Below are positions 1 to 13,600 of a stretch of 64,000 nt of DNA, piece by piece; within the stretch, counting starts at the first letter, position 1; every line of letters begins with the position of its first letter. The notes under the pieces are model-generated. The model did no database searches and was not told the DNA's origin. It saw only the letters and a program-made list of their open reading frames with translations. The position numbers and the translations under genes are program-made. Source of the stretch: Paramacrobiotus metropolitanus (taxonomy: Eukaryota > Tardigrada > Eutardigrada > Parachela > Macrobiotidae); assembly GCF_019649055.1 (NCBI RefSeq), contig NW_026570283.1, positions 372,001 through 436,000 on the forward strand, read 5' to 3'.

Positions 1-3000
1 GATTCATCATTCCATCGTGTTAGGAATTTCTGCCTACTTTACCGGCTACTTCTCCTTCTCATGAATTTCTAGATTTAGTCTTGTAAGTACTCAGCTTGCA
101 TCAACTTGATCAACCTTGTCCTAATCTCTTGCACTAAATCTTGCTCCGTCTCTTGATTCCCTTATCATTAAACATCTCTTGATTCCCTTGTCATTAAACA
201 AGCCTTGAGTTACGTTGTTGCGTTTGAACGCTTGGGATGAACATGTGTCATCCCAATCGGAGCCACCTGTATAATTGGGTTACATCAGTGTCCTCGGGTG
301 TCCTCGGCCAGCATCGTTGCCTGCCGTGCCACCTTTCATCCTAACATCCGCATAATCGTGGTAAAGGCTGATCGCCACCCCACTAGAACAGCAGCCTCAT
401 AGGCTGGTGGTATAATACATTTCAAGGCAGTAAGCATTCGTTGAAGTCAATAACAGTTGACATCGGAGCAAGCCGAGAGAGGAAAGCTAACGAATCACAG
501 ACGGCTTCAACCAAGGTACCAGTTCGTATTTTACAGACCTTAGGGAGATGGTATTAAGAAATTTGAGGGAGATCGGAAGCCGTATAGCCGCTGCTATTAG
601 CCAGAAAGACGTCAAAGATTTTTTCGGCAGAGGCTGCCCTCCAGATACAACGGGGAATGGTGTATGAGTAATGGGCACGATTCCGGAGCAAGATAGTATT
701 GCGGAAATATTCTTGCTTTGATTTGCTTGTTTGTATACTTATATGAAGTTTCGAACAAGCTGCTGTGTTAGAATTACTAATGGTCACAGTGCGTGTAAAT
801 TTAGTTGACAACCTTTGCATTTTCACATCGATTGTATTTTTCACTCCTATTGTTTTATCACGGTACATTCGGCACAGGTCTGGTGGTAACAACTAAGTCA
901 TTAAATAACACGAATGAAAGCGTATTCCAGTAAGCTGAATGGTCACTGGGTGGCTGCATCTGCGAGCACATTGTTTGCATGGCAATAAAACTCACGGGAT
1001 ATTCGCAAGATGCAATTACTATGTAATGGCCAAATCCGCCGCAAAAGTAATAGCCGCAGATAAATGACAGCGAGACTTGGAAGGATGGATGACAGCGAGA
1101 CGTGGAAGTTGCCGGACACGGCGCAGGACTGTCCGGGAGCGCTGCAGCCCGAGCCGGTGTCGGAGCAGGTGATGGGCAGCGCCGCAGGTGTGGATCTCGT
1201 CCATGGCGGCCGTGTCGAGCCGGTCCAGGGTGGACGCGTTGGCCTCGTCCAGGTGGGATGCATGCCTTGTGGGTGCGGAGCGCCTCCTTCACTGGACGAG
1301 TTTCCGTGCACTCCACCGGGGAAATTGTGGGCAAATGCCATCTGAACGCGGAAACTGACAAACAGTAAAAGGCAAAATTGGAAATCATTGCGGGTTAGGA
1401 AGGCGCAGTGTTCGGTAGATCTACTGTCTACATAATATGTAGAACAAACGTTGTGATTTGTGAGTATCTCTAGAATACTCGATATTCACGACTCTTATGT
1501 CCAGATTGTACGCAAATATTCTAAGCAATGATGTGTGCAGTTATGTGGAATAATTTACTGGGGGCTGTACCTTGGTGTCCAGTGCCTTGGCAGGCATTGA
1601 AGTTGTGTTGATGATATTGCCCAAGGCGGTGATATAGTGACATGAGATTTTGTCGCCATTGTTTGGCTGGCGAATTAATGTTGTCAGCCAGCTGATTCAA
1701 ACAAATCTGCATAGCTTCGTAAAATAATTCAATTTTTAAGAAATCGATCTCGTGTGGTTCTATTCAGTAATACGAATAAGCAGCTTAGTAAACCGTCACA
1801 ACAGTTATTTTGTTACATTGTATTTACAATATTAATCAGCAAGTCTGTTTGATATTCATAATTGATCAGTAAATGTGATCGATATTCGAGATCTATGAAT
1901 TAGTGCAGAGATGACATTCGGTGGGCGTGCGCCGTATTCCTTGGTTACGCTTATGTTACCACATCCCTTAGTCAGTAAATAGTCACTGCTTCCGTGATAA
2001 CAGAAGAGGTGGCGGACGCGGTACATTCTCCAATGTTTCTTTGATCCTGAAAAATATAAAAAAAGCACCTTACCATTAGAAACAATAACTCTAACACATA
2101 AAAACCCCTGCGTTGGAAAGCACAAATTTTTGGCTGATCTCGTTCTGTAAAGTATGAATGCTGTTATTTTGCTAAACAATTTTATGTTTACCATTGATTT
2201 CTAATGGAAGCTATTGGCATAGATACGATAAGGCAGTTTAATAAGGAAGACAGGAGAACTGTCAAAAAGCCCAAAGTTAAAAGCCCACCAACTGTCAAAG
2301 TAACGCGTTGAATGATATTACATGTTATCAAGTCGGCAATGCATACCCGTCTCCATTGTCGGTAACATGGAGCATTCGGACAAGTTGCCATCCAGATGCT
2401 TCGTTAACTTAACGCCGGCCGATCCATACGTTTTCTTCGAACTTGGTCCAGACGTTTTCTTCACGATCAGACTATTCCATGTGCATACTGATCCCTTGCT
2501 TTACGAGTTCTCATTTGGGTATCTCGGTTTTGGCTTAGCACGTCGCTGATTTTGTTCTTCAGCCTGCCACGCACCAGTTATTCTGTTTCTTTATTTTGCG
2601 TATAAGGAAAGTAATTGTCTACGTGGCTGAAGCGATTCAGGGTGCCAGCGTATTCGCATTCACCATCTTGCCCACACTTCCGGGTAACACCTTGAGAGTT
2701 CCTCAACACACCTTCGTGACTGCACAAGGATGTCAAACATGCATATGAATTACGAGTAGCCTTTATTATAACGTGCACAACACATCAAACCTAGCCGATT
2801 GCAAATGTTTCGGTTAATTTGCTATTTCTTAAGCTCATTGTGTTATTTATACGAGGTAATTCAAAGGTCGGGACTTATTTTTGTGATAATACTGGAGAAT
2901 TTTAAGATTATTAATTTTATGTTATTGCTTTTGCACGTTTGTATGTAGCAAGTAGAAATGTGTATAGACCCATTAACCTGAAATTCAATCAAAGTGTACT

Positions 3001-3790
3001 TTTCTGTTAATAGAACCTGCCGCTTTCATGCATTCTTATGAATAAGGCATTCTTGTGCGCTGATCTGATTGAAAGGTCAGGGCTGTGCTTTTTAAGGCAG
3101 AATAATATGCCGATACTTCTACGCACTCGTTTGTAATTTTGGACCATGCACACTAACTAATAACTATAGCGTACCTATATGCGACATCTATTTACGGGTG
3201 CACCGTTGAGCAAAAAGAAGCATCAAGCAAATTAAAAGTTTTCTTAAGTTCTGATGTTTTGCATGGTCAAATTATAGATCGCAGTTGGTGGTGGGACCTC
3301 ATTAGATCCTGCATACCGTAAAATTACCTTTAATGCAGTTTAAACTACTCGTAATAGAAGTCTCCTATTTTTTCGCTTCGATTTGTGCCAGTTGCAGACG
3401 TCTTCAAGTGGTAACGGAAGTAGCACTGTGCCGGCATTCATTAGTGTCGCGCAATTTTTCTGGTCAGCGTCAAAATATGATTGCAGGTATCTGGTGCGAA
3501 ACGGCAGTTGTTATATTAAGAATATAATTTCAACCCTTTGTCCATTGTTATTTTTGAAGTTAATGGTTGTGTTGAAAGACACCATTACTTATAATTAGTT
3601 CTTTGCATAGTTATACAAGGATGTATACTTCATGCGGCTGCGATTCATCGCTTACATTAGCCGCAAAATCTGTTAATTGAAGACTCATGATCAGAAGTCT
3701 TCATCTTTTTAAATAAGTTCTTTATAATTTGTCAGACTGCTGTATGACAAATTATAACGAATCTAGTTAAAAAGGTACAGAAGCCGATAT
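1..3790. other. Left intergenic region, no recognised gene
   Basis: I see no convincing gene here. Open frames are short and lack family resemblance or splice-linked neighbours. The stretch is AT-rich except for a GC-rich island listed separately. A distant untranslated exon or an unrecognised small gene cannot be excluded. Confidence 0.5.
1064..1345. other. GC-rich island with several overlapping open frames
   Basis: This block is visibly richer in G and C than the surrounding AT-rich DNA. Open frames cross it on both strands: 93 codons at 1064-1345 plus, 132 codons at 943-1341 minus. A third minus frame reads a helix-like stretch, HLDEANASTLDRLDTAAMDE, around 1190-1250. At the left edge, a gacagcgagac-type unit occurs twice (about 1067 and 1089). 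I recognise no family. It could be an exon of an unrecognised gene, a CpG-like promoter, or transferred DNA; multiple open frames are expected in GC-rich DNA even without coding. Confidence 0.3.
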
Positions 3791-3792
3791 TT

Positions 3793-3883
3793 TGCAGTGG
3801 CGATCGAATGAAATCGTTCAAAAGCTGTTTGCTGCCATGCTGGTAAATGGTAATCGTCGCTTAATTAACAAGATCATCTGCAG
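3793..3883 (-). pseudogene. Relic of a GPCR last exon
   Basis: About 90 bases here closely match the 5' part of the last exon of the neighbouring GPCR (4395-4490). The shared core includes gaatgaaatcgttcaaaagc followed by tgtttgctgcc. The copy carries a small insertion (ggtaaatggtaatcg where the intact exon has ggtaatcg) and a changed splice-acceptor side. No partner first exon is visible nearby. I infer a decayed tandem duplicate of the C-terminal exon. Confidence 0.7.
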
Positions 3884-4251
3884 CACATGATCACGAGAAG
3901 CAATAATGTTGTGTCTGTATATTAAAAAACCAATAATGCATAATCAATACGTACAATAGTTGAACTGAATGAATACCTGGTGATGAAAAGGCATTACTTA
4001 TTACCGAAACCTAATATGCAATAAAATTAAATCAGCAGAATTGAAATAATTTTGTAGGTTAGGAAATTCGCTGGACATCTGCTGTCTCTCGCAAGCTATA
4101 CCTTATAAGGTATACCATCCACGCACAAAAAATACGACCGCTGTCCTATGGGAGGTGGCAACGTTTCTACCGCCGTGAATTGTTTACTTGAATGAAAGGA
4201 TGCAAGCTTGGCAAAATGTTCAGAGGGGAGGTGCGCAGCGAAAAAAAAGCA

Positions 4252-5554
4252 CTATCCAGTCTGGAGAGATACGGCTGTTGGTCTGACGTCCCATCTACCT
4301 CGAGTGCTAGAGTCCTTTCCGCCGACTCCTCGATTGTCGGCTCCCACCGAATCCACGACAATGCGATTGTACAAGAATAACAAGCAGCTGCTGATCGCAG
4401 TGCGCAGTGACCGAATGAAATCGTTCAAAAGCTGTTTGCTGCCTTGCTGGTAATCGTCGCTTAACAAGAGGAAGAACATCTGCAATAGATTCTTGCAGTG
4501 CTATCATGATTTGTACACTGCTGCAAGAAAAATAAAATTTGAAAAATTAGGTATGAGTGCCAAGGAATTTTATTTACGCTGTCGTTATGTACTTCAGTAC
4601 TTGTAATATCTGCCTGCACACGCAGTTTAATGAATACATATTGGTATTGTGGCAGACAAACAAATCGACCATAAAATTTTGTACCGGATTGGCGGCATAT
4701 TCCAGAGCGTGAATGGTGCGCAACCACAGCGACAGGAGCGCGCGATTGCCGGCACTGCGTGGTACCAACTGTATCAAGGCAATCGGCAGCTGACTGCACA
4801 CCGTATTCCATATGTAGGACGCGAACAGCAATTTGGCAATGACCACTCGCCTGCGCGAGACATCACTCCGTTGTCCCGCAGCACCCACTCGACTGCTCAT
4901 CTTAATCCGGATTGTTAAAAATATCGTAATGTAGATCACACCCGAGAGTACCACAGGAATGTACTGCCCGAACGCGGTCATCACAATGTATGTGAAGTTG
5001 TCAGTAGGGCCGAGGATTCCACATGAGTTCACCGTAACACCGAACTTCATGCCAATGTTGAACAGGGTCGGAATATCGCAAACGAGTACGATAAACCAAG
5101 AAAATGCAATACATCCGACTAAGGAGGGTTTCGCAGCAATGACGGAATACTTGTGTGGCAATAGCAGCGCGAACAACCGGTTGACACCCAGAAAAAAAGC
5201 CGTCCAGTAGCCAACCTGCATCAAGGTCAACTGAACAAACTGAGCCCACACGCAGTTCACCGTTAGCCCCTCGATGTTCACATACAAATTGATTACCGGG
5301 GAAATCATTATGGGGAAAATAATAGCGCAGAGTATCACATCCAAAATCTGCTTGTGAGCGATTAGCCAACCGGAACCCGTTTGGAGCTTTCGCTGTGTTA
5401 AGATGACCACCAAGAGAAAGCAGTTAAGGATGATGCCGAATCCACAGATCAGTGCATAAACAGCTAACCAGATGGTGGCATTCGACGTTACACGAAAAAC
5501 AGAATTAGTTGGCAGTGAAACATTGGTTGCCGCAGAATCGTTGAATGTTCCCAT
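4252..5554 (-). CDS. Orphan rhodopsin-like GPCR, copy 1 (two exons)
   Basis: Seven-transmembrane receptor, predicted in the plasma membrane with an extracellular N-terminus carrying NxS/T glycosylation sites. Exon 1 is 4685-5554 (290 codons) and exon 2 is 4252-4479 (75 codons plus stop), joined in phase 0 across a donor at AATCCG|GTACAA and an acceptor at TATTGCAG|ATG, giving about 365 residues. The splice falls inside the TM7 motif, restoring NPMFFLLLSDDY where typical receptors have NPxxY. TM3 ends in GVNRLFALLLPHKY, so the usual DRY is NRL. The TM1 Asn is present (GIILNCFLL). Three further copies and relics lie at 29-42 kb on the same strand. Ligand unknown. The class A call is solid, but no named subfamily is supported. 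Confidence 0.85.
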
Positions 5555-7656
5555 GATGGCATAAAAGAGTGCTCACCACAGCCGACAACGTCTGATCATG
5601 AAGATGTCTGATGTGTTGCGGTTGCTGATTCATGCGCTGATGGAATAATCCCGGCTTTTATATTCGCACTTATACCTACAGGTGAGTTGCACATCATCGC
5701 AAGTGTTCCGATTAACAGAATCAATAGAAGTGCTAACAAGGTTTTTATTCAAATTAGCTGCTAATTCCCAGTGCCACGAAGAAAGGGTGAGGCAGTGCCC
5801 GCGACTGCTTAATCTTTTCTTGTGACCGCACGATCAATCACGACTCACGAGCTCTTTTATTCCAGCATTCCATCTTGTCGATTAAATTTTTTTTCCAGAT
5901 ATTATGTTCACACTGCGGTCAGCGCATTCTGGGAATCAACGCCCCACGCATTCTGGGAATCAAATCAACGCATATTGTCTGGATGCGAAATGACAATCGC
6001 GATTAAATTTCTCTTTTAAATACAACACTGGCGCAAAATCCTCCTACATGTCTTCACTTTGAGAGTACACTTTAGAAATTGCTTTAACATGTTTTTATGT
6101 TTTATTGTTAGTTGAATGGCATAAGCTCAAGATCTGCTGAATAATTTGCTCCTTTGTTTGGATTATCGCTGATGGTTTGGTGTGCTTGTGCAGTTTCATG
6201 GCAAGATCAGCTTCGTTTGAGCATATTATAGTACATACAGGAAACACCTGCGGCTACCGCCTCCGGGGTTTCTTGGATCGATTTTTGAAATTTTTATACG
6301 TTATAGTGACAAAGTTATATAAAGTTATATGAAATCTCTGGTATACTCTATACAATACTCAATATACAAGTTGCAAACGGCAGGCTTTTGATGTTTGTTT
6401 TTTTGATGTTTTATTTATGCTGCATATATGTACTGTATATGCATATTATACTGTATGACACACGGAAACGTCGAAATCAAACACCCTCATTTTATTTATA
6501 GAAGTAGTCATCGAAGAAGTCCATTGTTTCAACACAATACCGTACGCAAGGGTCTTTTTGTATTACATACAAAAATGTATTAAATAAGATCGTTTTGTAT
6601 GTTTACAAAAAGTACGGCCCCTTGAGTACGGCACTGTTCAACCGTACCGTTTTGCTTTTTTGATATCTGTTAAGCCGTTGCACTGAATCGCGATTCAAGC
6701 AGTGGCCGACATTGTACTGTAATGATTCCACGTTAAAAGGTGTCTGTATTTTAAAACCACGTTATAAGCCACAGTAGCCTGTTTTTAAAATTTTTTTCGA
6801 CTAACGGTCACTTGTTGCTGTTATGTGCACGTCTGTTGTCAACCAATTGGTAAAACTTTATGACCGCTGATTACTTGTACCTAGCTATAGCTGGATCGAA
6901 CCTAGGAGTCCGGCAGCTGGAAAAGCCTCCGTACCACCCGCATTATTAAAGAAACCCATAAAACTATGAACTTCTATAAAATGATGACTATCGGTCTATC
7001 GGTAAAATTGAAAAGCAACGTTGTTCAAGAAAACAAAAACCCTGAATACAACCAACCATATAAGCAACCATTTTTTACCATCATTGGGGAGATTTGGGCT
7101 TTCGGGACGCTGCAGAACCACCCAGCAGGTGCCGCATGTGGCCTGCACATACTTCCTGGGCCTCATCTTAGCGGGTCCACCCTACCACTCTGTAGAGTCT
7201 TTTTAGGGACTAGCTTTTAATACTTTGAGATACAATCGAGAGAAACGGAGGTGTGACAAGTGGAAAAGCCGCAAATCCCATTTCACCAGTCAGCCCACAA
7301 AACGGAAATGCGGAAGTGAGCAAGTAATCAAATCTGATTGGGTTTTTGTACATAAAGTTTTCAGATTCAGACGGATGACGGCATAACTCAGAATCCATAA
7401 AAGTGTCAGTCCGATTAACAATACACAAAAATCGCCCTCGGGATCATAATGCTAAACCTTTAAGACGGTAAGATACATGTACAAAGGATTGGTGTAATGG
7501 GTAAACCGATTTTCAAATGGGAAAATTTTTCCTTTTTTATTACTTACAACGCACTACAAAAAGGTGTTCAGACATAATCGTGCCAGCCACTGAGGATTCC
7601 ATGACCTAGCCATGCAGATAAAGCTGTTTTCGTCAACAGCACTTTTTTAAGCATCT
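5555..7656. other. Intergenic region between GPCR copy 1 and ACVS
   Basis: No recognised gene. A 17-base direct repeat, cgcattctgggaatcaa, occurs at 5923-5939 and 5947-5963 in the DNA upstream of the GPCR. The right end holds the 3' flank of ACVS; a minus-strand AATAAA (plus TTTATT, about 7536) could serve as its poly(A) signal. Confidence 0.5.
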
Positions 7657-10600
7657 TTAGGCGGCAATTGTATCGCAGCTATAAAAAATAGACCGAATGC
7701 GCTGACCTATCCGCCTCACAGTGTCCGGATTGCGTACCCATGAATGGTGCGTGTCTTCCATGAGAATAAGCTGCACCGATGCTGCATCCATTAACGTGTC
7801 CAGATGGTTGTATTGTGTTTGCAAATAATGTGCGTGTAACAGCCGCTCATCTTCCGCAGAAAACATGTCACTTAGTCGAATAGCGCGGAAGAGAAGAATA
7901 TTCTGGACGTTTCTCATCATGTCCTGAAAGTCTGTCCTGTCCCGAGTATACCGATAGTGAATACGATCGAGGATGTACTTATCGGGACAACCAATAGTGC
8001 GCCCTGCAGCCGGCACATCGAAGTATGAATCAATAAACATCAGACTGGAAATTTTGTCTCCATTCTGAGATAACTGGCGGGCGACTTCGAGCGCCAACGT
8101 GCCACCAAAACTCCATCCCAGAAGATTGTAGGGTCCACATGGCTGCAGTTGTTTTGCGTAGTTAATATAGAATCTGGAAAGCTCTTCAAAGGTCATATCC
8201 GGTTTGTCCCGATAAATGTAATAGTTGTTAAAAAGAATCAGATGGAAAGCTTTTAGCTCTGAAGCCAAATTGTTCAGATAACTCTCGGCGCCTCCCTCAC
8301 CAGGAGGAAAAACGAAAATGACGGGGGCGTTCTCGTTTCCGGGAAGGTCGATGTAAGGCTCAAATTCGGCCAATGTGCTCGCTTCCAGGTCGATAATTTG
8401 CTGAAGGGTTTCTTTAAAAGATAAAGCCAGGCATTCGGTTCTTTCGTTTGCCAGTTGGCTCTTTATGCTAAAGCGTATTTCGTCATCGACACAAAGTCCC
8501 GTGATCTCCACGATGTCCTTGTTCGCAAGGTGACTGTCAGCTGACCTATCCTTTTCGTAATCAGATCGAATGTCCGTCAATGTCCAATCTGTATCCTTCT
8601 GGAAACCGAATCGGCCTAGGTAGTTAAAACAGATCTTGGGCAGAGTACTTTCGTAACCAATGAAGCTGCCGTATCCCAAGCCTTTATTTGGAATGACCTT
8701 ATGTAAATACTCGACGACGTGCAGCAGTGTTTCTTTTAAACTGCCTCGTACATGCAAAGCCACTGGATACATCGTTGTGAACCAGCCGACAGTCCGGCTG
8801 ACATCCATACCGTTCCAGGGCTCCCTTCCATGGCCTTCCAAGGTGACATAGTTAGTGTTTTGTTTGGTCGCACTTTGCAGGGCGTACGCTAGCGCTGTTA
8901 GCAGGACATCGCTGATCTCGATCATTTTCAGGTTTCCTTCTCGTCGCAGTAGGCGGTCGGTTTCTGTTTTCGACAAGACTATAGTGTTTTGATAAGCTTT
9001 ATCCCGGGTGACTAATGGTGTTAAGATACGCTTGTTGTACAAATCAGCCTCACTGCTCAGCTTTCTCCATAGGGCTTGTTCCGCTTCTGCGTTTTTAGCA
9101 TAGCCTTCGATGGCTTTGCTCCATTGCCGGTAACTTGTGAGTTTTTGGCCCAGCTGCCCACCTTCGTAGAGGGTTTTGAGGTCGTCAGAGATAATTCGCC
9201 AGCTGACAGTGTCGACGATCAAATGGTGCATCGCAAACCACACTCGCGCTGAACCATCGCAGTAACCGTGCAAATAACCTGCAGCGTAATTTATATGAAG
9301 TCACGTGACCTTTCACTAGGTGGAGAAAAAAATCTGGAAAATTCTAATTTTGATACCTACAGATAGCTTTGTTGCTTAGGGGGTGTGTCGTAATTTATCG
9401 GATATCTCGAAACACAATATATTGCGTTACTAATGCTACGTCGACTATGACTAACGACATACGGGCCAGTATAAATAAACAATAATTAGGATTCTCACCA
9501 ATGCTGAATATGGGACCGCCTGAAATGTCGAATTCATTCTGAAAATTTAGAATGCTTTCCGGATTTTGATAATGTTCCACGGAAAACACTTTAATCGGGA
9601 CTTTTCCGGTGTTAACTTCGTAATTCTGTGCGATTGTATCTCCGATCTTTCGGAATCTTAGACGAAAACCATCGTGATGTTTGATCAGCTTTTCTACAGC
9701 TTCCTGCAGCACTGGAAAATTAAGCGGTGGTGTTTTAATGGCAAAAGACTGATTCCAGTGGTTTATGTTATTTAATTTCTTGTCGAAAAACCACTTCTGG
9801 ATCGGTAGCAGCGGAACCGTTCCGCTTAAAATCCCCTGTTCAGTTGCAGTATTCAGGATATCCACCGCATATTGCATTCGATTGGGCGAAACGGCGTTCT
9901 CGGTAATCTCGCGTATTGTTCGGAACCTAAAAATATCCTTGAGGGTAACGCTTGTCTGTGTCTGTTGACGCATTCGTCCAATAAGCTGCAGTGACGCAAT
10001 GCTGTCGCCGCCGAGGCGGAAATAGTCATCATCAATACCGACACTGGGAACGTCCAACAAATCCGCCCAGATTTGGCAGAATTGTCGTTCTAGATGGTTT
10101 CGAGGTGGGGCGTACACTTTCTGAACCGGTACAGCGTTTACATCGGGGAGCGCACTCATGTCCAGTTTGCCATTTATTGTAACCGGAATTTTGTCTTTAA
10201 TTTGTATAATAATGGCTGGTACCATGTAACTTGGGAGTTTTTTCCCTAAGTGCGAAAGAATTTTGTTTTCCTCGAGTAAACAATTTTCCTGTGTTACAAC
10301 GTATCCCACAAGATACGGATTTCCGTGATGACCTTTGGGCAGTACGACACACTGTTTAACCGTAGGATATATCGCCAGGACTGCTTCAATTTCACCCAAT
10401 TCCACTCGTAAACCGCGAATTTTAATTTGCGTATCATCGCGCCCCAGATACTCTAGCGTGCCATCCGCAGCACGGCGAACCAAATCACCGCTTTTATACA
10501 TTACTGCATGCTCACCAAGCTGCTTTTCGACTTCTGTCTGGAAAAGGTTTGGGAGGTATCGCTCGCTGGTGAGCTGCTGTCGATTCAGATAGCCCCGTGT

Positions 10601-13600
10601 AACACAGTCGCCGGACAAGTAAAGTTGACCAACAGCACCTTGTGGCAAAAGCTGTAAGCTGTTATTCAGAACAAAACACTTCGTGTTGGACAATAAGCTG
10701 CCCAAGGAATTCTGATATGCATCGTTGGCTTGATATGTGCAGACCATATTATACACCGTGGTCTCAGTGATGCCGTACGCATTGTTCAAAATGCCTTTAT
10801 ATTCGCTTCGGATCTTCTCAAAGTGGATGCGCGTAAATGCCTCTCCGGCAACGGTGACCATCTGTAAGCTGGGGATTCTCGATAAGTCGATTTGTTGCAA
10901 GTATGTTGGTGTGCCACTTAGATAGGTCAGTCGATTCTCATTCAGGTACGTGTAGAATTCATCGTCAATGGTTAAGTTGTTGGCCACCACGATCAGCTTT
11001 CTGCCGTTTAGTATCGACAAAGCCATCTGTTCTATGGAGAAATCAAAAACATAGTTGGAAAGAAGGAGTACGCCGTGGTGCGGTGAATCGACAATATCCC
11101 TCGCGAAATAGCGGTCTATTAAACTGTTTCGCAGGCTGACCACAGCGCTGTGAGGAACCATTACGCCCTTGGGCTGTCCTGTTGTGCCAGAGGTGTAGAT
11201 AACGTAGGCTAGATTGTTTGCATCGGCAAATGATTTACAGTTGTGCAATGGTTGTTTATTCAGTACTGAAACAAACCCTGGGCTATCTATTCCGATGGCT
11301 GTCACCGTAGAACCGACAAGGTCATGTATTCGGTTAATATAGTGATGATTAGCGATGACAATATTGGTACTTGTATCCTCCAGGATGAATCGAATGCGCT
11401 CGTCAGGATAGCTGGGGTCAATAGGGACGTATGCGGCACCGGATTTCCAGACTGCGAGGATTGTAATAATGGTTGTCTCGGATTTATCGAGAAAGAGACT
11501 CACCAAAGTATCGGAACGGATGGAGAACATGGACCGTAAATAATGCGCTAGTTGGTTAGATCTGTTATTGAGCGTCTGGTACGTTAATTCAGTATTTCGG
11601 CACACCACCGCAGTGGAAGCTGGTAACCTTTCCGCCGTTCGTTCGAATAGCAAGTGCAGGAGTGGCGTAAGCTCATGTTGACGATTGCACACAGAAATTA
11701 TGTCGTCATCTAATACACAGTCTTCTTCCTTGACCAAATGCAAGCTGGCGAGTATTCGGTCATCGGCGGCATTTAGTTTCGCAATCTGCCTCAAAATGCA
11801 GAGATAGCTTTCCGCCATGCTGGTAATGGTGGTTCTGCTAAACAGACTTGTCGCAAAGTTTATTTGACCTTTCAACATGGCATCGCTTTCGCTAATCGTC
11901 GTAGTTAGGTCATACTTCGCCACAACATTGACTTGGGTTTGCGGTGTATAAGGGTGTGTTTCAAAAGCACCTTCGTGAGACACGGCTTCCGGTTTGTCGG
12001 CAGTTTCAAAAGGATTCAACGAGAATACAACCTGTTAAAAGAAAAGAAAGCAAATAGCAGTTAACGCTATAATAGTAGCTGCACCACGTCCGCCACCATT
12101 TTTCTAACCGTACAGCGCTCATATACCTATCTCGAATGACCCACCTGGAATATCGGGTGGCGACTGGGGTCCTTATCCAAATTCAATCCTCTTACTAAGT
12201 TTCCGAAAGGTATTTGCTGATGGGTCTGACATTCGATCGCTTGAGCGCTGACAACCTGAATGTATTCCATGATGCTCATTTTCAGATTGACCTGTATTCT
12301 CAAAGGGAGCATATTAACAAAGAAACCGATCAGATTTTCCAGTTCGAGCCGGTCGCGATTTGCAACGGGTGTGCCAATCACGATATCGTCCTGCTTGGCG
12401 TAATTGCTTAAAAGAAACACGTAGACACTGAATAGAATGGCAAATAAGCTGACACGAAGTTGCTTTGCCAGATTTTTCAGCAGTTCTGTAGTTTGCTGGT
12501 CAATCTCGAAGCCGACATTTTCTCCAGCATAGTCGATGTGAGAAGGCCGCGAAAAGTCGGTTGGAAGGCGGAGACTCTCGAATCCATCAAGATGCTTCAT
12601 CCAAAATGCTCTTAGATTATCTAGTTTCGGCTGCGAAAGGAATTGCCGCTGCCAGACAGCATAGTCTTTGTACTGGATAGTGAGATCTGGAAGATCTGGC
12701 ACCTGTGACACAGAAATTTGATTTTTCTGATAAAAAGTATAGTAAGCATGAAGATCTTGCTGAAATATCTTCCAAGACCATCCATCGAAGCAAGCATGAT
12801 GAACGAGAATGTTAAGAACCAAAAACTGCTTATCATCTGCAACCTCAAGAACGGTGACCTTTATTGGCAACTTCTCATTCAGCTTGAACACATGCATCGA
12901 TGTTGTTTGGAGTTCGTTGTCCAGTGTCTCGAGCTTGTCGACAAAACGTTCATCAACCATAAAGATTTCGTCGATGATGTTATCGGCAACAATGTGCTGT
13001 TCGTAGCTGCCATCAAGTTTCGATCGCTGAAAAATCGTTCGCAGCGCTTGCTGTCTGCCAATAAGCGAAATTAAGGCTCTTTTAAGGTTGCTCTTGTTCA
13101 CCGACGAAGGAATTCGAATGCTTAAAGAGACGTTGTAGGCACTTGTGCCATTTTCATAATCCTGGATGAACAAAAGTTGTTCTTGTGCCAAAGATACCGG
13201 AACGTTTTGCATGTGGGAGGAAACAATGGGTTGTGCCGCGCTAGCAGCTGCTAAGATGCAGTTTGACAGCGCTTCGATGGTCCGATGTCGGAAAATGGAC
13301 GCAATATCGATGCGCGGCTCCGAGAAGGCTTTTGCGATTTCAAAAAACAGCCGCTGCACACTGAGACTGTCACCGCCCAGGCCAAAGAAATCATCGTGTA
13401 TACCGATTGCATCAGCGGCAAGCCCGAGTATCTCCGACCAAATGTCACGTAATTTTGTTTGCACGGGAGTGGTTGGCACAGCGATCGCTTGGTGTGAAGA
13501 ATAGTCAATATCTGGTAGGCTCTTTATGTCTAGTTTGCCGCTAACCGTTATCGGAATTTCCTCAATACGCATTAACCGATGGGGTACCATGTATTCGGGA

